A stretch of 49,451 nucleotides of DNA from JBBDYQ01 sp035553855 (GTDB taxonomy: Bacteria > Actinomycetota > Thermoleophilia > Solirubrobacterales > Thermoleophilaceae): the NCBI GenBank assembly GCA_035553855.1, contig DATMJO010000109.1, positions 1-49,451 of the forward strand. Reading direction: 5' to 3'. Of the stretch, positions 40,136 to 47,781 are shown one piece after another. Each line of letters begins with the position of its first letter. Position 1 is the stretch's first letter. A program made the position numbers and the translations under genes. The notes beneath the pieces are model-generated. The model worked only from the letters and a program-made list of their open reading frames with translations. It was not told where the DNA came from and did not search any database.

Positions 40136-41398
40136 ATGAGCACCGCCGCGCTGGACCAGATCACCTACGACGACCTCTACGCCCGCTGGGAGAGGGGCAA
40201 CTGGAGGGCGACGGAGATCGACTTCTCCGAGGATCGCGTCCACTGGCACGAGCGGTTCGGCGAGATCGAGCGCAAGGCGGCGCTCTGGAACTACTCACTG
40301 TTCCTCCACGGCGAGGACTCGGTGGCCGACAACCTCTCCCCCTACATCGACGCGGCCCCGCGCGAGGAGCACAAGTACTTCCTCGCCACCCAGCAGGTCG
40401 ACGAGGCGCGCCACGCCGTCTTCTTCGGGCGCTTCATGCGCGAGGTGGTCGAGCGCGGCGACTCCTACGCCTCCTCGCTCGCCGCGACCGAGCCCGAGCT
40501 CACCTGGGGCTTCCGTCGCGTGTTCGCCCGCCTCGACCGGATGGCCGAGGAGCTGCGGCGCGACCGCTCCCGCCCGATGCTCGCCCGCGGGATCATGCTC
40601 TACCACATCATCATCGAGGCGACGCTCGCCCAGCCCGGGCAGCACTTCATCGAGAGCTACCTCCAGGACCGCGGCTTGATGCCGGGCTTCCAGGCGGGCA
40701 TGAAGAACGTCGCCCTCGACGAGCAGCGCCACATCGGCTTCGGCGTGAAGCTCCTGTCAGAGCTGATCGCAGACGACACGGAGGCGCGCGAGGCCTCGCT
40801 CGAGCTGCTCTCGGAGATGGTCCCCTCGGCCGTCGCCGTCTTCGTGCCCCCGGACTGGGACCGCCGCTACACCGAGTGCTTCGGCTTCACGCTCGAGGAG
40901 ATCTACGCCGAGGGGACGCAATCGGTCTGGACGAAGCTCCGCACGGCCGGCTTCACCGAGGAGGAGATCGCGCGCTCGATGCGCCTGCGCGCGGACCTGA
41001 CTCCCGAGGAGCGGGCCGCGCGCGCCATCACCCTCCTGCAGGCGAACGTGCTCGGCGAGGGCATCGCCCCGCCCTCGACCGACCCGGAGATCATGGGCCT
41101 CTTCTTCGAGACGATGGCCGACGCGGTCGACCCGCGGCACTCCCCGGAGCGGCCGGTGACGATCCAGTGGGACTTCAAGGACGCCGAGCCCTGGCACCTG
41201 CGGATCGACAACGGCTCGACGAGCGCGCAGGCCGGCCGCGCGCCCGACCCGGACCTCACCTTCCGCTGCCGCTTCGGCGACTGGGTGGACGTGGCGTCCG
41301 GCCGCGCCGACGCGAGGCGCTCGCTCGTCACGGGCAGGATCCGCCCGAAGGGGAGCCTGAAGCTCCTCTGGCGCTCGCAGCACCTGTTCGGGCGCTGA
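40136..41398 (+). CDS. R2-like ligand-binding oxidase fused to an SCP2 sterol/lipid-carrier domain
   Basis: A 420-residue protein. Residues 20-290 are an R2lox-like ferritin domain with DIDF-type opening EIDFSEDRVHWHER and all metal ligands: E60, E90-x2-H93, E161, E196-x2-H199; V63 and Y156 correspond to the cross-linked Val-Tyr pair of R2lox. Residues 330-420 (TIQWDFKDAEPWHLRIDNGS, DLTFRCRFGDWVDVASGRAD, GRIRPKGSLKLLWRSQHLF) match SCP2, a hydrophobic-ligand carrier. The fusion suggests that a lipid or sterol-like substrate is held or delivered by SCP2 to the oxidase. It follows the PhaC-like gene by 11 nt and converges on the MMPL gene. Confidence 0.87.
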   Translation: MSTAALDQITYDDLYARWERGNWRATEIDFSEDRVHWHERFGEIERKAALWNYSLFLHGEDSVADNLSPYIDAAPREEHKYFLATQQVDEARHAVFFGRFMREVVERGDSYASSLAATEPELTWGFRRVFARLDRMAEELRRDRSRPMLARGIMLYHIIIEATLAQPGQHFIESYLQDRGLMPGFQAGMKNVALDEQRHIGFGVKLLSELIADDTEAREASLELLSEMVPSAVAVFVPPDWDRRYTECFGFTLEEIYAEGTQSVWTKLRTAGFTEEEIARSMRLRADLTPEERAARAITLLQANVLGEGIAPPSTDPEIMGLFFETMADAVDPRHSPERPVTIQWDFKDAEPWHLRIDNGSTSAQAGRAPDPDLTFRCRFGDWVDVASGRADARRSLVTGRIRPKGSLKLLWRSQHLFGR

Positions 41399-41488
41399 TG
41401 GCGCCGCCTCAGCGCCGGATGAGCGTCGCGGCGATCGCCGGGGAAAACGCGCTCTCGCCCGGCGCCCGCGACGGGTTCCTGGCCGCGT

Positions 41489-43747
41489 TCAGGACCTGGC
41501 GGGCGTCGGGCTGAGCGCCTCGCCCGACCGTCCCGATGCCTCGAAGTCGGCGCGCGGGAGCACGCGCGCGAGCGGCTTCGGAAGCCACCAGTTCCAGCGG
41601 CCGAGGAGCTCCATCGTGGCCGGGACGAGCACGAGCCGCACGATCGTCGCGTCGAGGGCGATGGCCACGGCGAGGCCGAGGCCGATCTCCTTCACCGAGG
41701 GCACGCCCGTGCCGGCGAACACGGAGAAGACCGCGACCATGATGAGGGCCGCGCTCGTGATCGTCTTCGCGCTCGCCCGCAGGCCCTCGGCCACGGCCCG
41801 GCGCGTGTCGCCCGTCGCGTCGTAGCGCTCGCGGATGCGCGTGAGCAGGAAGACCTCGTAGTCCATCGACAGGCCGAAGACGATCGCCAGCAGGAACGGC
41901 GGGGTCATGGTGTTGATGTAGCCGAGCGACTGGAACCCGAGGAAGCCGTCGATCCAGCCGTACTGGAAGATCGCGACGAGAACGCCGTAGGCGGCGCCCA
42001 CCGTCAGGAGGTTCATGACGACCGCCTTGAGCGGGAGCACGACCGAGCGCAGGAGCACGAGCAGCACGAGGTAGCTGAACGCGGCGACGAACAGCAGGAT
42101 CTTCCACATCGAGCCCGACACGGCGTCCTTGAAGTCCTCGACCTGCGCGGTCGAGCCGCCGACGGAGATCGCGGCGACGCGCGAGAGGCCCTCGCCGCTG
42201 CCCGCGCCCTCGCGGAGGCGGTCGATGAGCGCGCGCGCCTCGGGGCTCTCGGGGTCGTGGCGTGGCACGGCGGAGATCAGCACGCTGCGGCCGTCGCCCG
42301 AGGGCACGGGCTCGGCGACGCTCGCGACCTCCGGGTCGGCTGCGAGCGCGGCGGCATAGGCGGATACCGCCGACTCGTTGGCCGTGTCCGAGTAGCGGCC
42401 GGAGCCGAACTCGGCGAGCACGCGCGCCGGGGCGGCGGAGCCGGGGCCGTTGGCCTGGGCGGCAAGCTCCGCGCCGACGCGGGTCTCGTGGCCCTCGGGG
42501 AACTGGCGCAGGGCGCCGTCGCCCCACTCGAGCGAGAGCGTGGGTATCGCCAGCACGAGCAGCAGGGCGGCGCTCACCGCGGCCGCCACGCCCGGGCGGC
42601 GCGTGACGCGGCTCGTCCAGCGCGACCAGAAGTCCGGCCTCGGCGCGCGGGTCGGGCTCGTGGACCCGCGCCGCCGCGGCCGCCACGTGCGCGCGGCGAT
42701 CGAGAGGATCACGGCGAGCCGCCCGCGAGCGTAGGCCCGGTGGCCGAGGACGCGCAGCATCGCGGGGAGCAGCGTGACCGCGGCGAGGACCGAGATGGCG
42801 ACGACGACGATCGCGCCGACGGCCATCGAGCGGATCGTCTGGGCCTCGACGAGGAACAGGCCCGCCAGCGAGATCATCACCGTCAGGCCCGAGAAGGCGA
42901 CGGCGAGACCGGAGGTGCGCAGCGCGACGCGGCGCGCGTCCTCCGGCTCCATCCCCGCACGGATCTCTTCGCGGTAGCGGGCGAGCACGAAGAGCGAGTA
43001 GTCGACGGCGACGCCGATGCCGATCATCGAGGCGACGTTCGTGACGAAGACCGACATGTCGGCGGTCTGCGAGAGGAAGTAGATGGCGGCCCCCGTCAGG
43101 GCGACGGACGCGAACCCGAGCGCCAGCGGCAGTGCGGCGGCGGCGAGCGAGCCGAAGACGGCGAGCAGGATCAGGAGCACGATCGGGAAGCCGGTGACCT
43201 CGGCGGCCTCGAGGTCCTCCTTGGAGAGGTCCTGCATCCCCGCCCAGAGCGCCGCCTGGCCGACCAGGTAGGGCTCGACCCCGTTGCGGGGCCCCGTCCC
43301 GACCTCGAGCTCGGCGCGGAGGTCGACGGCGAGGTCGGCGACGGCGTTGGCATCGCCGCGCACGTCCAGGGGGACGATCGTGACCGGCGCGGCGCCGGCC
43401 TCGCGCTTCGCGGCGGCGGCGGCGCGCTCGGAGAGCTCGACGTGCGGCAGGCGGGCGGTCGTGTCCGCGACCCGGTCGATCTCGCCCCGGACCGCGGCAG
43501 CGTCGCCGCCCTCGCGCAGGGCGATGACCACCGCGAGCTGGCGGTCCTGGGCGTTCTCGAACCCGGCGAGCGCCTCGTCCACGGCCTCCGAGCCGGAGCC
43601 CGGGATGGAGAAGCCGCCGCTCGTGAGGTCCTCGGTCTGGCGGACCGCGAACGGCAGCGCGGCGAGCAGCACGACGAGCCACGCGAGCAGCACGAGGCGG
43701 CGCCTGCGCTCGAGGAATCCGCTCAACCTGTCCATGGCCTGCTGCAT
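41489..43747 (-). CDS. MMPL/RND-type lipid or drug exporter
   Basis: A 752-residue membrane protein with two repeats, each a large extracytoplasmic loop followed by a helix bundle, about 12 helices in total. Repeat 1 has GIGVAVDYSLFVLARYREE, repeat 2 has FGLSMDYEVFLLTRIRE; the Asp-Tyr pair in each is the proton-relay signature of MMPL proteins. Actinobacterial MMPL proteins export cell-envelope lipids or siderophores, and others are drug pumps. ATG 43747 has GGAG 7 nt upstream. A TetR-type operator lies 44 nt upstream, and tetR itself is the next gene upstream on the same strand. Confidence 0.93.
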   Translation of the reverse strand: MQQAMDRLSGFLERRRRLVLLAWLVVLLAALPFAVRQTEDLTSGGFSIPGSGSEAVDEALAGFENAQDRQLAVVIALREGGDAAAVRGEIDRVADTTARLPHVELSERAAAAAKREAGAAPVTIVPLDVRGDANAVADLAVDLRAELEVGTGPRNGVEPYLVGQAALWAGMQDLSKEDLEAAEVTGFPIVLLILLAVFGSLAAAALPLALGFASVALTGAAIYFLSQTADMSVFVTNVASMIGIGVAVDYSLFVLARYREEIRAGMEPEDARRVALRTSGLAVAFSGLTVMISLAGLFLVEAQTIRSMAVGAIVVVAISVLAAVTLLPAMLRVLGHRAYARGRLAVILSIAARTWRPRRRGSTSPTRAPRPDFWSRWTSRVTRRPGVAAAVSAALLLVLAIPTLSLEWGDGALRQFPEGHETRVGAELAAQANGPGSAAPARVLAEFGSGRYSDTANESAVSAYAAALAADPEVASVAEPVPSGDGRSVLISAVPRHDPESPEARALIDRLREGAGSGEGLSRVAAISVGGSTAQVEDFKDAVSGSMWKILLFVAAFSYLVLLVLLRSVVLPLKAVVMNLLTVGAAYGVLVAIFQYGWIDGFLGFQSLGYINTMTPPFLLAIVFGLSMDYEVFLLTRIRERYDATGDTRRAVAEGLRASAKTITSAALIMVAVFSVFAGTGVPSVKEIGLGLAVAIALDATIVRLVLVPATMELLGRWNWWLPKPLARVLPRADFEASGRSGEALSPTPARS

Positions 43748-43790
43748 CGCGTCGCTCCTAGGGGTCTCGAGTTCCGTCTCCCGGGCAGTT

Positions 43791-43804
43791 TGGCTGGCCA
43801 GCCA
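43791..43804. promoter_or_regulatory. TetR-type operator TGGCTGGCCAGCCA upstream of the MMPL gene
   Basis: A perfect 14-nt palindrome, one base different from the operators at 1644-1657 and 44492-44505. It lies 44 nt upstream of the MMPL start codon. Confidence 0.75.
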
Positions 43805-43861
43805 GTCAGGAGTGTGTGACGCTGCTCACGGAGCGGCTCCGCGGGCTATGGGAGCGCCGCC

Positions 43862-44476
43862 TCAGTCGCGGGCGCCGAGCATGTGGCGCGCGGCGCCGAT
43901 CCCGGTCGCGAAGGCGCCCGAGCTGTCCCAGTCCGGATCGGACAGGACCTGGAGCGCGATCCCGTCGCCCAGGGCGAACAGGACCGATGCGACCGACTCC
44001 GCATCGCCGCGCAGCTCGACCACGCCGGCGGCCTCCTTCTCGCGCAGCGCGCCGGCCACATGCGAGCGGACCACGTGGTAGAGCTCCTTCATCGCCTCGC
44101 GCAGGTCCTCGTTGTGGCGTGAGGCGGTGAACAGCTCGAAGATCAGGCCGAACTGGGCCGGGTCGTGCTCGAGGAAGTCCTCGAGATGGGCGACGAGGGC
44201 GGCGACGATCGAGTCGACCGAGTCGGCGGCGGCGAGCTGGCGCTCGAGCCGCTCCATCTGGATGTCGCAGTCCTTGCGGACCACCTCGACGAGCAACCGC
44301 TCCTTCGTGCCGAAGTAATAGTGGAGCAGCCCCCGCGAGACGCCCGCCGCGGAGGCGACGTGGTCGAAGGTCGCGCCGGCGGCCCCGCGCTCGGCGACCG
44401 AGGCGCGCATGGCCTGGATGATGCGCTGTGCCTTCTCGCCCTCGAGGCCGCGCTCGCCCTTGACGGTGGCTTCCAC
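43862..44476 (-). CDS. TetR family transcriptional regulator
   Basis: A 204-residue TetR-type repressor. The N-terminal HTH (about 10-55) reads AQRIIQAMRASVAERG, TFDHVASAAGVSRGLLHYYFGTKERLLVEVV; the C-terminal ligand-binding part includes HLEDFLEHDPAQFGLIFELFT and ALGDGIALQVLSDPDWDSSG. The ligand is unknown; given the neighbours, a fatty acid or acyl-CoA is plausible. GTG 44476 was chosen because TAGCAT ends 7 nt upstream and the operator overlaps that box; a longer frame upstream would run through the operator. It probably represses itself, the MMPL gene and the R2lox gene at 687-1598. Confidence 0.92.
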   Translation of the reverse strand: MEATVKGERGLEGEKAQRIIQAMRASVAERGAAGATFDHVASAAGVSRGLLHYYFGTKERLLVEVVRKDCDIQMERLERQLAAADSVDSIVAALVAHLEDFLEHDPAQFGLIFELFTASRHNEDLREAMKELYHVVRSHVAGALREKEAAGVVELRGDAESVASVLFALGDGIALQVLSDPDWDSSGAFATGIGAARHMLGARD

Positions 44477-44483
44477 TCGCCTG

Positions 44484-44505
44484 ATGCTAGCTGGCCGGCC
44501 AGCCA
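44484..44505 (-). promoter_or_regulatory. tetR promoter (TAGCAT) overlapped by its operator
   Basis: The palindrome GCTGGCCGGCCAGC occupies 44490-44503, and the 14-mer shared with the other two sites is 44492-44505 (minus strand TGGCTGGCCGGCCA). The -10 candidate TAGCAT (44489-44484) touches it directly, a typical autorepression layout. Confidence 0.7.
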
Positions 44506-44582
44506 ATGGGAAGGTCCCCGCCCGCGCGCGGGACCCCGGGCCTTGAGGGCTGGCGCGTCCATGACGATACCCTCGCGAACGC

Positions 44583-45803
44583 GTGAAGAGAAGCACGACA
44601 GCCCTGCTCGCGGCCCTGGTCGCCGCCGTCCCGACCGCCCTGGCGGTGGCCCGGGAGGACGCCGGGACCGCGCGGGCGCCGCAGGCGACGGCATCCGCGT
44701 ACGCGCGTGAGGACTCCGGCAACCGCACGGGCTACGTGACGGCCCGGCGAGGCCAGTCGAAGACGGGCGCGGGGACGGAGGCGTCCGCCGAGGTCGACGG
44801 GCGGCGCGCCGTCTCGAGCGCCGGCGCAGACGTCTCCGAGGTCAGCATCTTCGACGGCCTGGTGACCGCCGACCGCGTCGAGGTGACGGCCGACGCCTCG
44901 CGCGGGCGAACCCGCACCGGGGGCACCGTCGTGGCGCTGCGGGTCGACGGCCGCCGCGTGGAGTCGGGGCGGGGCGCCTCCCATGACCTCGCGGGGCAGG
45001 GCACCCTCGCGGTGCTCACCACGAAGGACGACGGCATCACCGGCCTCGACGCCCGCCTGACGAAGGACTACAGGGGCCACCCCGCCGGGAGCCGCGTCAT
45101 CGTCGGCTTCGCGCGGGCGAGTGCGCGCGACGGGTCCGCGCCGGCGGCGCGGGACAGGCCCGCCTCGGAGCGGCGGCGCGCCACGCCTCGCCGCGAGCGG
45201 CCCGAGCGCAGGCGGCGCCAGCGCAGGCGCCCCACCGCCGAGGAGCGCGAGGCCGAGCGCCGCGCGGCGCCACGCCTCGACGTGCTGCCGACCGGGGGCG
45301 GCTACGCCTTCCCCGTCTACGGCGACGAGACCACCTACTCCGACGACTGGGGCGCGCCACGCCAGCACACCGGGCAGCACGAGGGCAACGACATCTTCGC
45401 CCCCGCCGGCACGCCGGTCGTCGCCGTCACCGACGGGCGCCTCTACCGCGTCGGGACGCGCCGGATCCCGGGCAACCGCCTGTGGCTGCGGAACTCGCGC
45501 GGCGACACCTTCTTCTACGCCCACCTGTCGGCCTTCTCCGAGGCGGCTCGCAACGGCGCGGACGTGCGCGCCGGCCAGGTGCTCGGCTTCGTGGGCAGCA
45601 CGGGCGACGCCGAGCAGACCCCGCCCCACCTCCACTTCGAGGTCCACCCACTCGACGGCGAGGCGGTCAACCCCTACCCCTTCCTGCGGGCGTGGCAGGA
45701 GCGCCGCGACGTCCCCGCCGCCGCCTGGCTCACGCGCTACGGCGCGGACCCCGGCTCGCGCCCGGGCGCGCTCGTCGTCGTCAAGGACTACCTGGAGCCG
45801 TGA
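44583..45803 (+). CDS. Secreted M23 family metallopeptidase
   Basis: A 406-residue protein: signal peptide (about 1-23), a beta-rich middle domain (about 75-180, with VSIFDGLVTADRVEVTADAS) resembling choice-of-anchor-type domains, a very Arg-rich linker (195-235), and a C-terminal M23 domain with H266 and D270 in GQHEGNDIFAP, H314 in FYAHLS, and H349-x-H351 in PPHLHFEVHP. The full zinc and catalytic set suggests an active wall peptidase. GTG 44583 has TACCCT 9 nt upstream. Its stop overlaps the GTG of the asparaginase gene, so the two are translationally coupled. Confidence 0.88.
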   Translation: MKRSTTALLAALVAAVPTALAVAREDAGTARAPQATASAYAREDSGNRTGYVTARRGQSKTGAGTEASAEVDGRRAVSSAGADVSEVSIFDGLVTADRVEVTADASRGRTRTGGTVVALRVDGRRVESGRGASHDLAGQGTLAVLTTKDDGITGLDARLTKDYRGHPAGSRVIVGFARASARDGSAPAARDRPASERRRATPRRERPERRRRQRRRPTAEEREAERRAAPRLDVLPTGGGYAFPVYGDETTYSDDWGAPRQHTGQHEGNDIFAPAGTPVVAVTDGRLYRVGTRRIPGNRLWLRNSRGDTFFYAHLSAFSEAARNGADVRAGQVLGFVGSTGDAEQTPPHLHFEVHPLDGEAVNPYPFLRAWQERRDVPAAAWLTRYGADPGSRPGALVVVKDYLEP

Positions 45804-46786
45804 CCCCGGAGAGGCCCCGCGTCCACGTCATCGCGCTCGGGGGGACGATCGCGATGACGGGGTCGCCCGCGCGGCCCGCGCGTAGCGGCGAGGAGCTCGT
45901 CGCGGCGGTGCCGGGGCTCGGCGACATCGCGGACGTCTCGGTCGAGCAGCTCTCGAACGTGCCCGGGTCGGAGCTGACGCCGCGCGCGATGGCCGAGGCC
46001 GTGGCCGCCGCCGAGCGCGCGGCCGATGACGGCGCGGCGGGGATCGTCGTGCTCCAGGGCACGGACACGATCGAGGAGTCCGCGGACCTGGCGGCGCTCG
46101 TCTGGCGCTCCGAGGCCCCGATCGTCTTCACCGGCGCGATGCGCCCCGGAGGCGCGGTCAGCGCGGACGGCCCGGGGAACCTCCTCGACGCGGTCGCGCT
46201 CGCGGCCTCCCCGACCGCCCAGGGCGCGGGCTCCCTGGTCTGCTTCGACGGCCTCGTCCACGCCGGGCACGAGGCGGTGAAGTCGCATTCATGGCGGACG
46301 GAGGGCTTCGCCTCCGACGCGCCGCTCGGCCGGGTCCGGGAGGGCCTGCCCGAGCTGACCGCGCCGCGCCCCCGCCCGCGCCCCCTCGGCGCCGTCGCCG
46401 ATGCCCTCCGGGGGGACCTCGAGGCCCACGTCCCGATCGTCACCGCCGCCGCCGGCATCGACTCCCGCCCGATCGACGCGGCGCTCGCCGAAGGGGTGGC
46501 GGCGCTCGTGGTCGTGGCGCTCGGCGCGGGCCACCTCCCCACGCCCATGCTCCCGGCGCTCGACCGGGCGCTCGCCGGCGGCCTGCCGGTGGCCGTCTGC
46601 GCGCGCACCCACCTCGGCGGCACGCTCACGCGCACCTACGGCTTCGAGGGCTCGGAGAGCGACCTCGCCCGGCGCGGGGCGATCCTCGCGGGCGCCGCAT
46701 CCCCGCTCAAGGCGCGGATCAGGCTCGTGACCGGGCTCGCGCTCGGCGCCGACCCGGCCCGGGCGGTAAAGGCCGCCGGCCCCTGA
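45800..46786 (+). CDS. L-asparaginase (type I/II fold)
   Basis: A 328-residue enzyme hydrolysing L-asparagine to aspartate and ammonia. The first catalytic triad motif is VIALGGTIAMTGS and the second VVLQGTDTIEESADL; substrate-loop residues in FTGAMRPGGAVSADGPGNLLDA and the C-terminal VAVCARTHLGGTL are intact. There is no signal peptide, so it acts in the cytoplasm, as ansA-type enzymes do. GTG 45800 overlaps the M23 stop by 4 nt, with GGAG just upstream. Why it is coupled to a wall peptidase gene is unclear; use of released amino acids is one idea. Confidence 0.93.
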   Translation: MTPERPRVHVIALGGTIAMTGSPARPARSGEELVAAVPGLGDIADVSVEQLSNVPGSELTPRAMAEAVAAAERAADDGAAGIVVLQGTDTIEESADLAALVWRSEAPIVFTGAMRPGGAVSADGPGNLLDAVALAASPTAQGAGSLVCFDGLVHAGHEAVKSHSWRTEGFASDAPLGRVREGLPELTAPRPRPRPLGAVADALRGDLEAHVPIVTAAAGIDSRPIDAALAEGVAALVVVALGAGHLPTPMLPALDRALAGGLPVAVCARTHLGGTLTRTYGFEGSESDLARRGAILAGAASPLKARIRLVTGLALGADPARAVKAAGP

Positions 46787-46837
46787 CCCGATGGGGTGGG
46801 TGCGGGCGCGGTGTTTCGCCCAGAGGCGCCGCGTCCG

Positions 46838-47137
46838 CTAGCGGAAGTCGGCCGGCGTGATGCGGTCCGCGGAGAGCGCAGCCGAGAACGAGGCGACCCA
46901 AGCCGCCATCGCCTCCGCCTGCGCGTGCTCCAGGGCAACGAGGATCTCCTGGGTGCCGGCGTCGAGCGCTTCCTCGAGCCAGGCGACGGCGCCCGAATCG
47001 AAGAGGCTTCGCTCGCTCCAGCCACATTCCGGGCAGCGGAGCGCCACCTCCCAGGTCTCCTCGCCGTGCATCTGCCAGTCGTCGGCCTGAAGCAGGTGCG
47101 AGCTGCAAGTCGGGCACAGAATCTGAGTGCGGTCCAT
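46838..47137 (-). CDS. Small zinc-ribbon protein, hypothetical
   Basis: A 99-residue protein. Two Cys pairs (C8-x2-C11 in LCPTCSSH and C35-x2-C38 in RCPECGWSE) form a zinc ribbon; the C-terminal half is an Ala/Glu-rich helix (VAWLEEALDAGTQEILVALEHAQAEAMAAWV broken here by a turn) that could dimerise. No family name is recognised. ATG 47137 starts directly before the first Cys pair. It is convergent with the asparaginase gene. Confidence 0.7.
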   Translation of the reverse strand: MDRTQILCPTCSSHLLQADDWQMHGEETWEVALRCPECGWSERSLFDSGAVAWLEEALDAGTQEILVALEHAQAEAMAAWVASFSAALSADRITPADFR

Positions 47138-47210
47138 GGGTGATTGAACACATGGACCGGCGCGAGGTTGAGGAGTTCGGCGGTTCGCGTAAGCGGCGCT
47201 TAAGGAAAAC

Positions 47211-47234
47211 GGGGGGCGCCTCGCGGCGCCCCCC
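47211..47234 (-). terminator. Intrinsic terminator for the minus-strand gene at 47259-47717
   Basis: GGGGGGCGCC and its complement form a perfect 10-bp stem with a 4-nt loop. On the minus strand the stem is followed by GTTTTCCTT, a proper U-tract. It ends the transcript of the small membrane protein gene 24 nt after its stop. Confidence 0.85.
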
Positions 47235-47258
47235 GTCGAAAACCGGTGACGGCCTGCT

Positions 47259-47717
47259 CTAGGACGAGCTGCCGACGGCCTCCGTGGCCGGAGTGGGCGA
47301 GGTGGTCGAGGTGTACTCGAACTCCTCCTCCGCTCCGAACAGTGCGTCGAGCACCTTCTTGCGCAGGCCCTCGCTGAGGGCGAGCGCCAGACCGGCGCCG
47401 ACGAGAACCACGACGAGCCCACGGCCACGGCGCTTCTTGCGCCGCTTCCCGCCCCGGAGGGAGTCGGCAGCCTCACGCAATGACGAGGCTGCCTCCTTGA
47501 GCTCCTTCTGGACCTTCTTGTCATCCATGATCGCCCGGGTCGGGCCCTTGCCGTTCATGCGTGAGTAGGCCTTGCGGGCGGAGTCGAAGGCCGTCCGCAG
47601 GTTGTCCCGAAGCTCCTCGTCCTCGACGAGGCGCTGCACATACGGGTTGGACTGCGCGGCCTTGCCCGCCGCAAAGGCGCCGGCCCCGGCCTTCGCAACC
47701 TTCTTCTTCGCTGCCAT
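47259..47717 (-). CDS. Hypothetical membrane-associated protein with basic N-terminus
   Basis: A 152-residue protein: a Lys/Ala-rich start (MAAKKKVAKAGAGAFAAGKAA), a helical region (LVEDEELRDNLRTAFDSARKAYS) and a second one with KELKEAASSLREAADSLRGG, then a very basic KRRKKRRGRG block, a single transmembrane helix (LVVVLVGAGLALALSEGL) and an acidic/Thr-Ser tail. It looks like a DUF-type stress or structural protein of actinobacteria, but no precise family is named. GGAGAGGT precedes ATG 47717; an intrinsic terminator follows. Confidence 0.68.
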   Translation of the reverse strand: MAAKKKVAKAGAGAFAAGKAAQSNPYVQRLVEDEELRDNLRTAFDSARKAYSRMNGKGPTRAIMDDKKVQKELKEAASSLREAADSLRGGKRRKKRRGRGLVVVLVGAGLALALSEGLRKKVLDALFGAEEEFEYTSTTSPTPATEAVGSSS

Positions 47718-47781
47718 ACCTCTCCTCGGGGTCCGCTGCTGGTTTGCCTGAGGGAGACGATACCCGCCGCGTGGCCTCGGG

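Noticed and set aside
41398..41514. 38-codon plus-strand frame after the R2lox-SCP2 gene (ATG overlapping its TGA)
   Set aside because: It overlaps the end of the MMPL gene, has no recognisable features, and only the stop-start overlap supports it.
47211..47234. The strong hairpin as a terminator for plus-strand genes
   Set aside because: On the plus strand no U-tract follows; on the minus strand GTTTTCCTT does, so it belongs to the gene at 47259.
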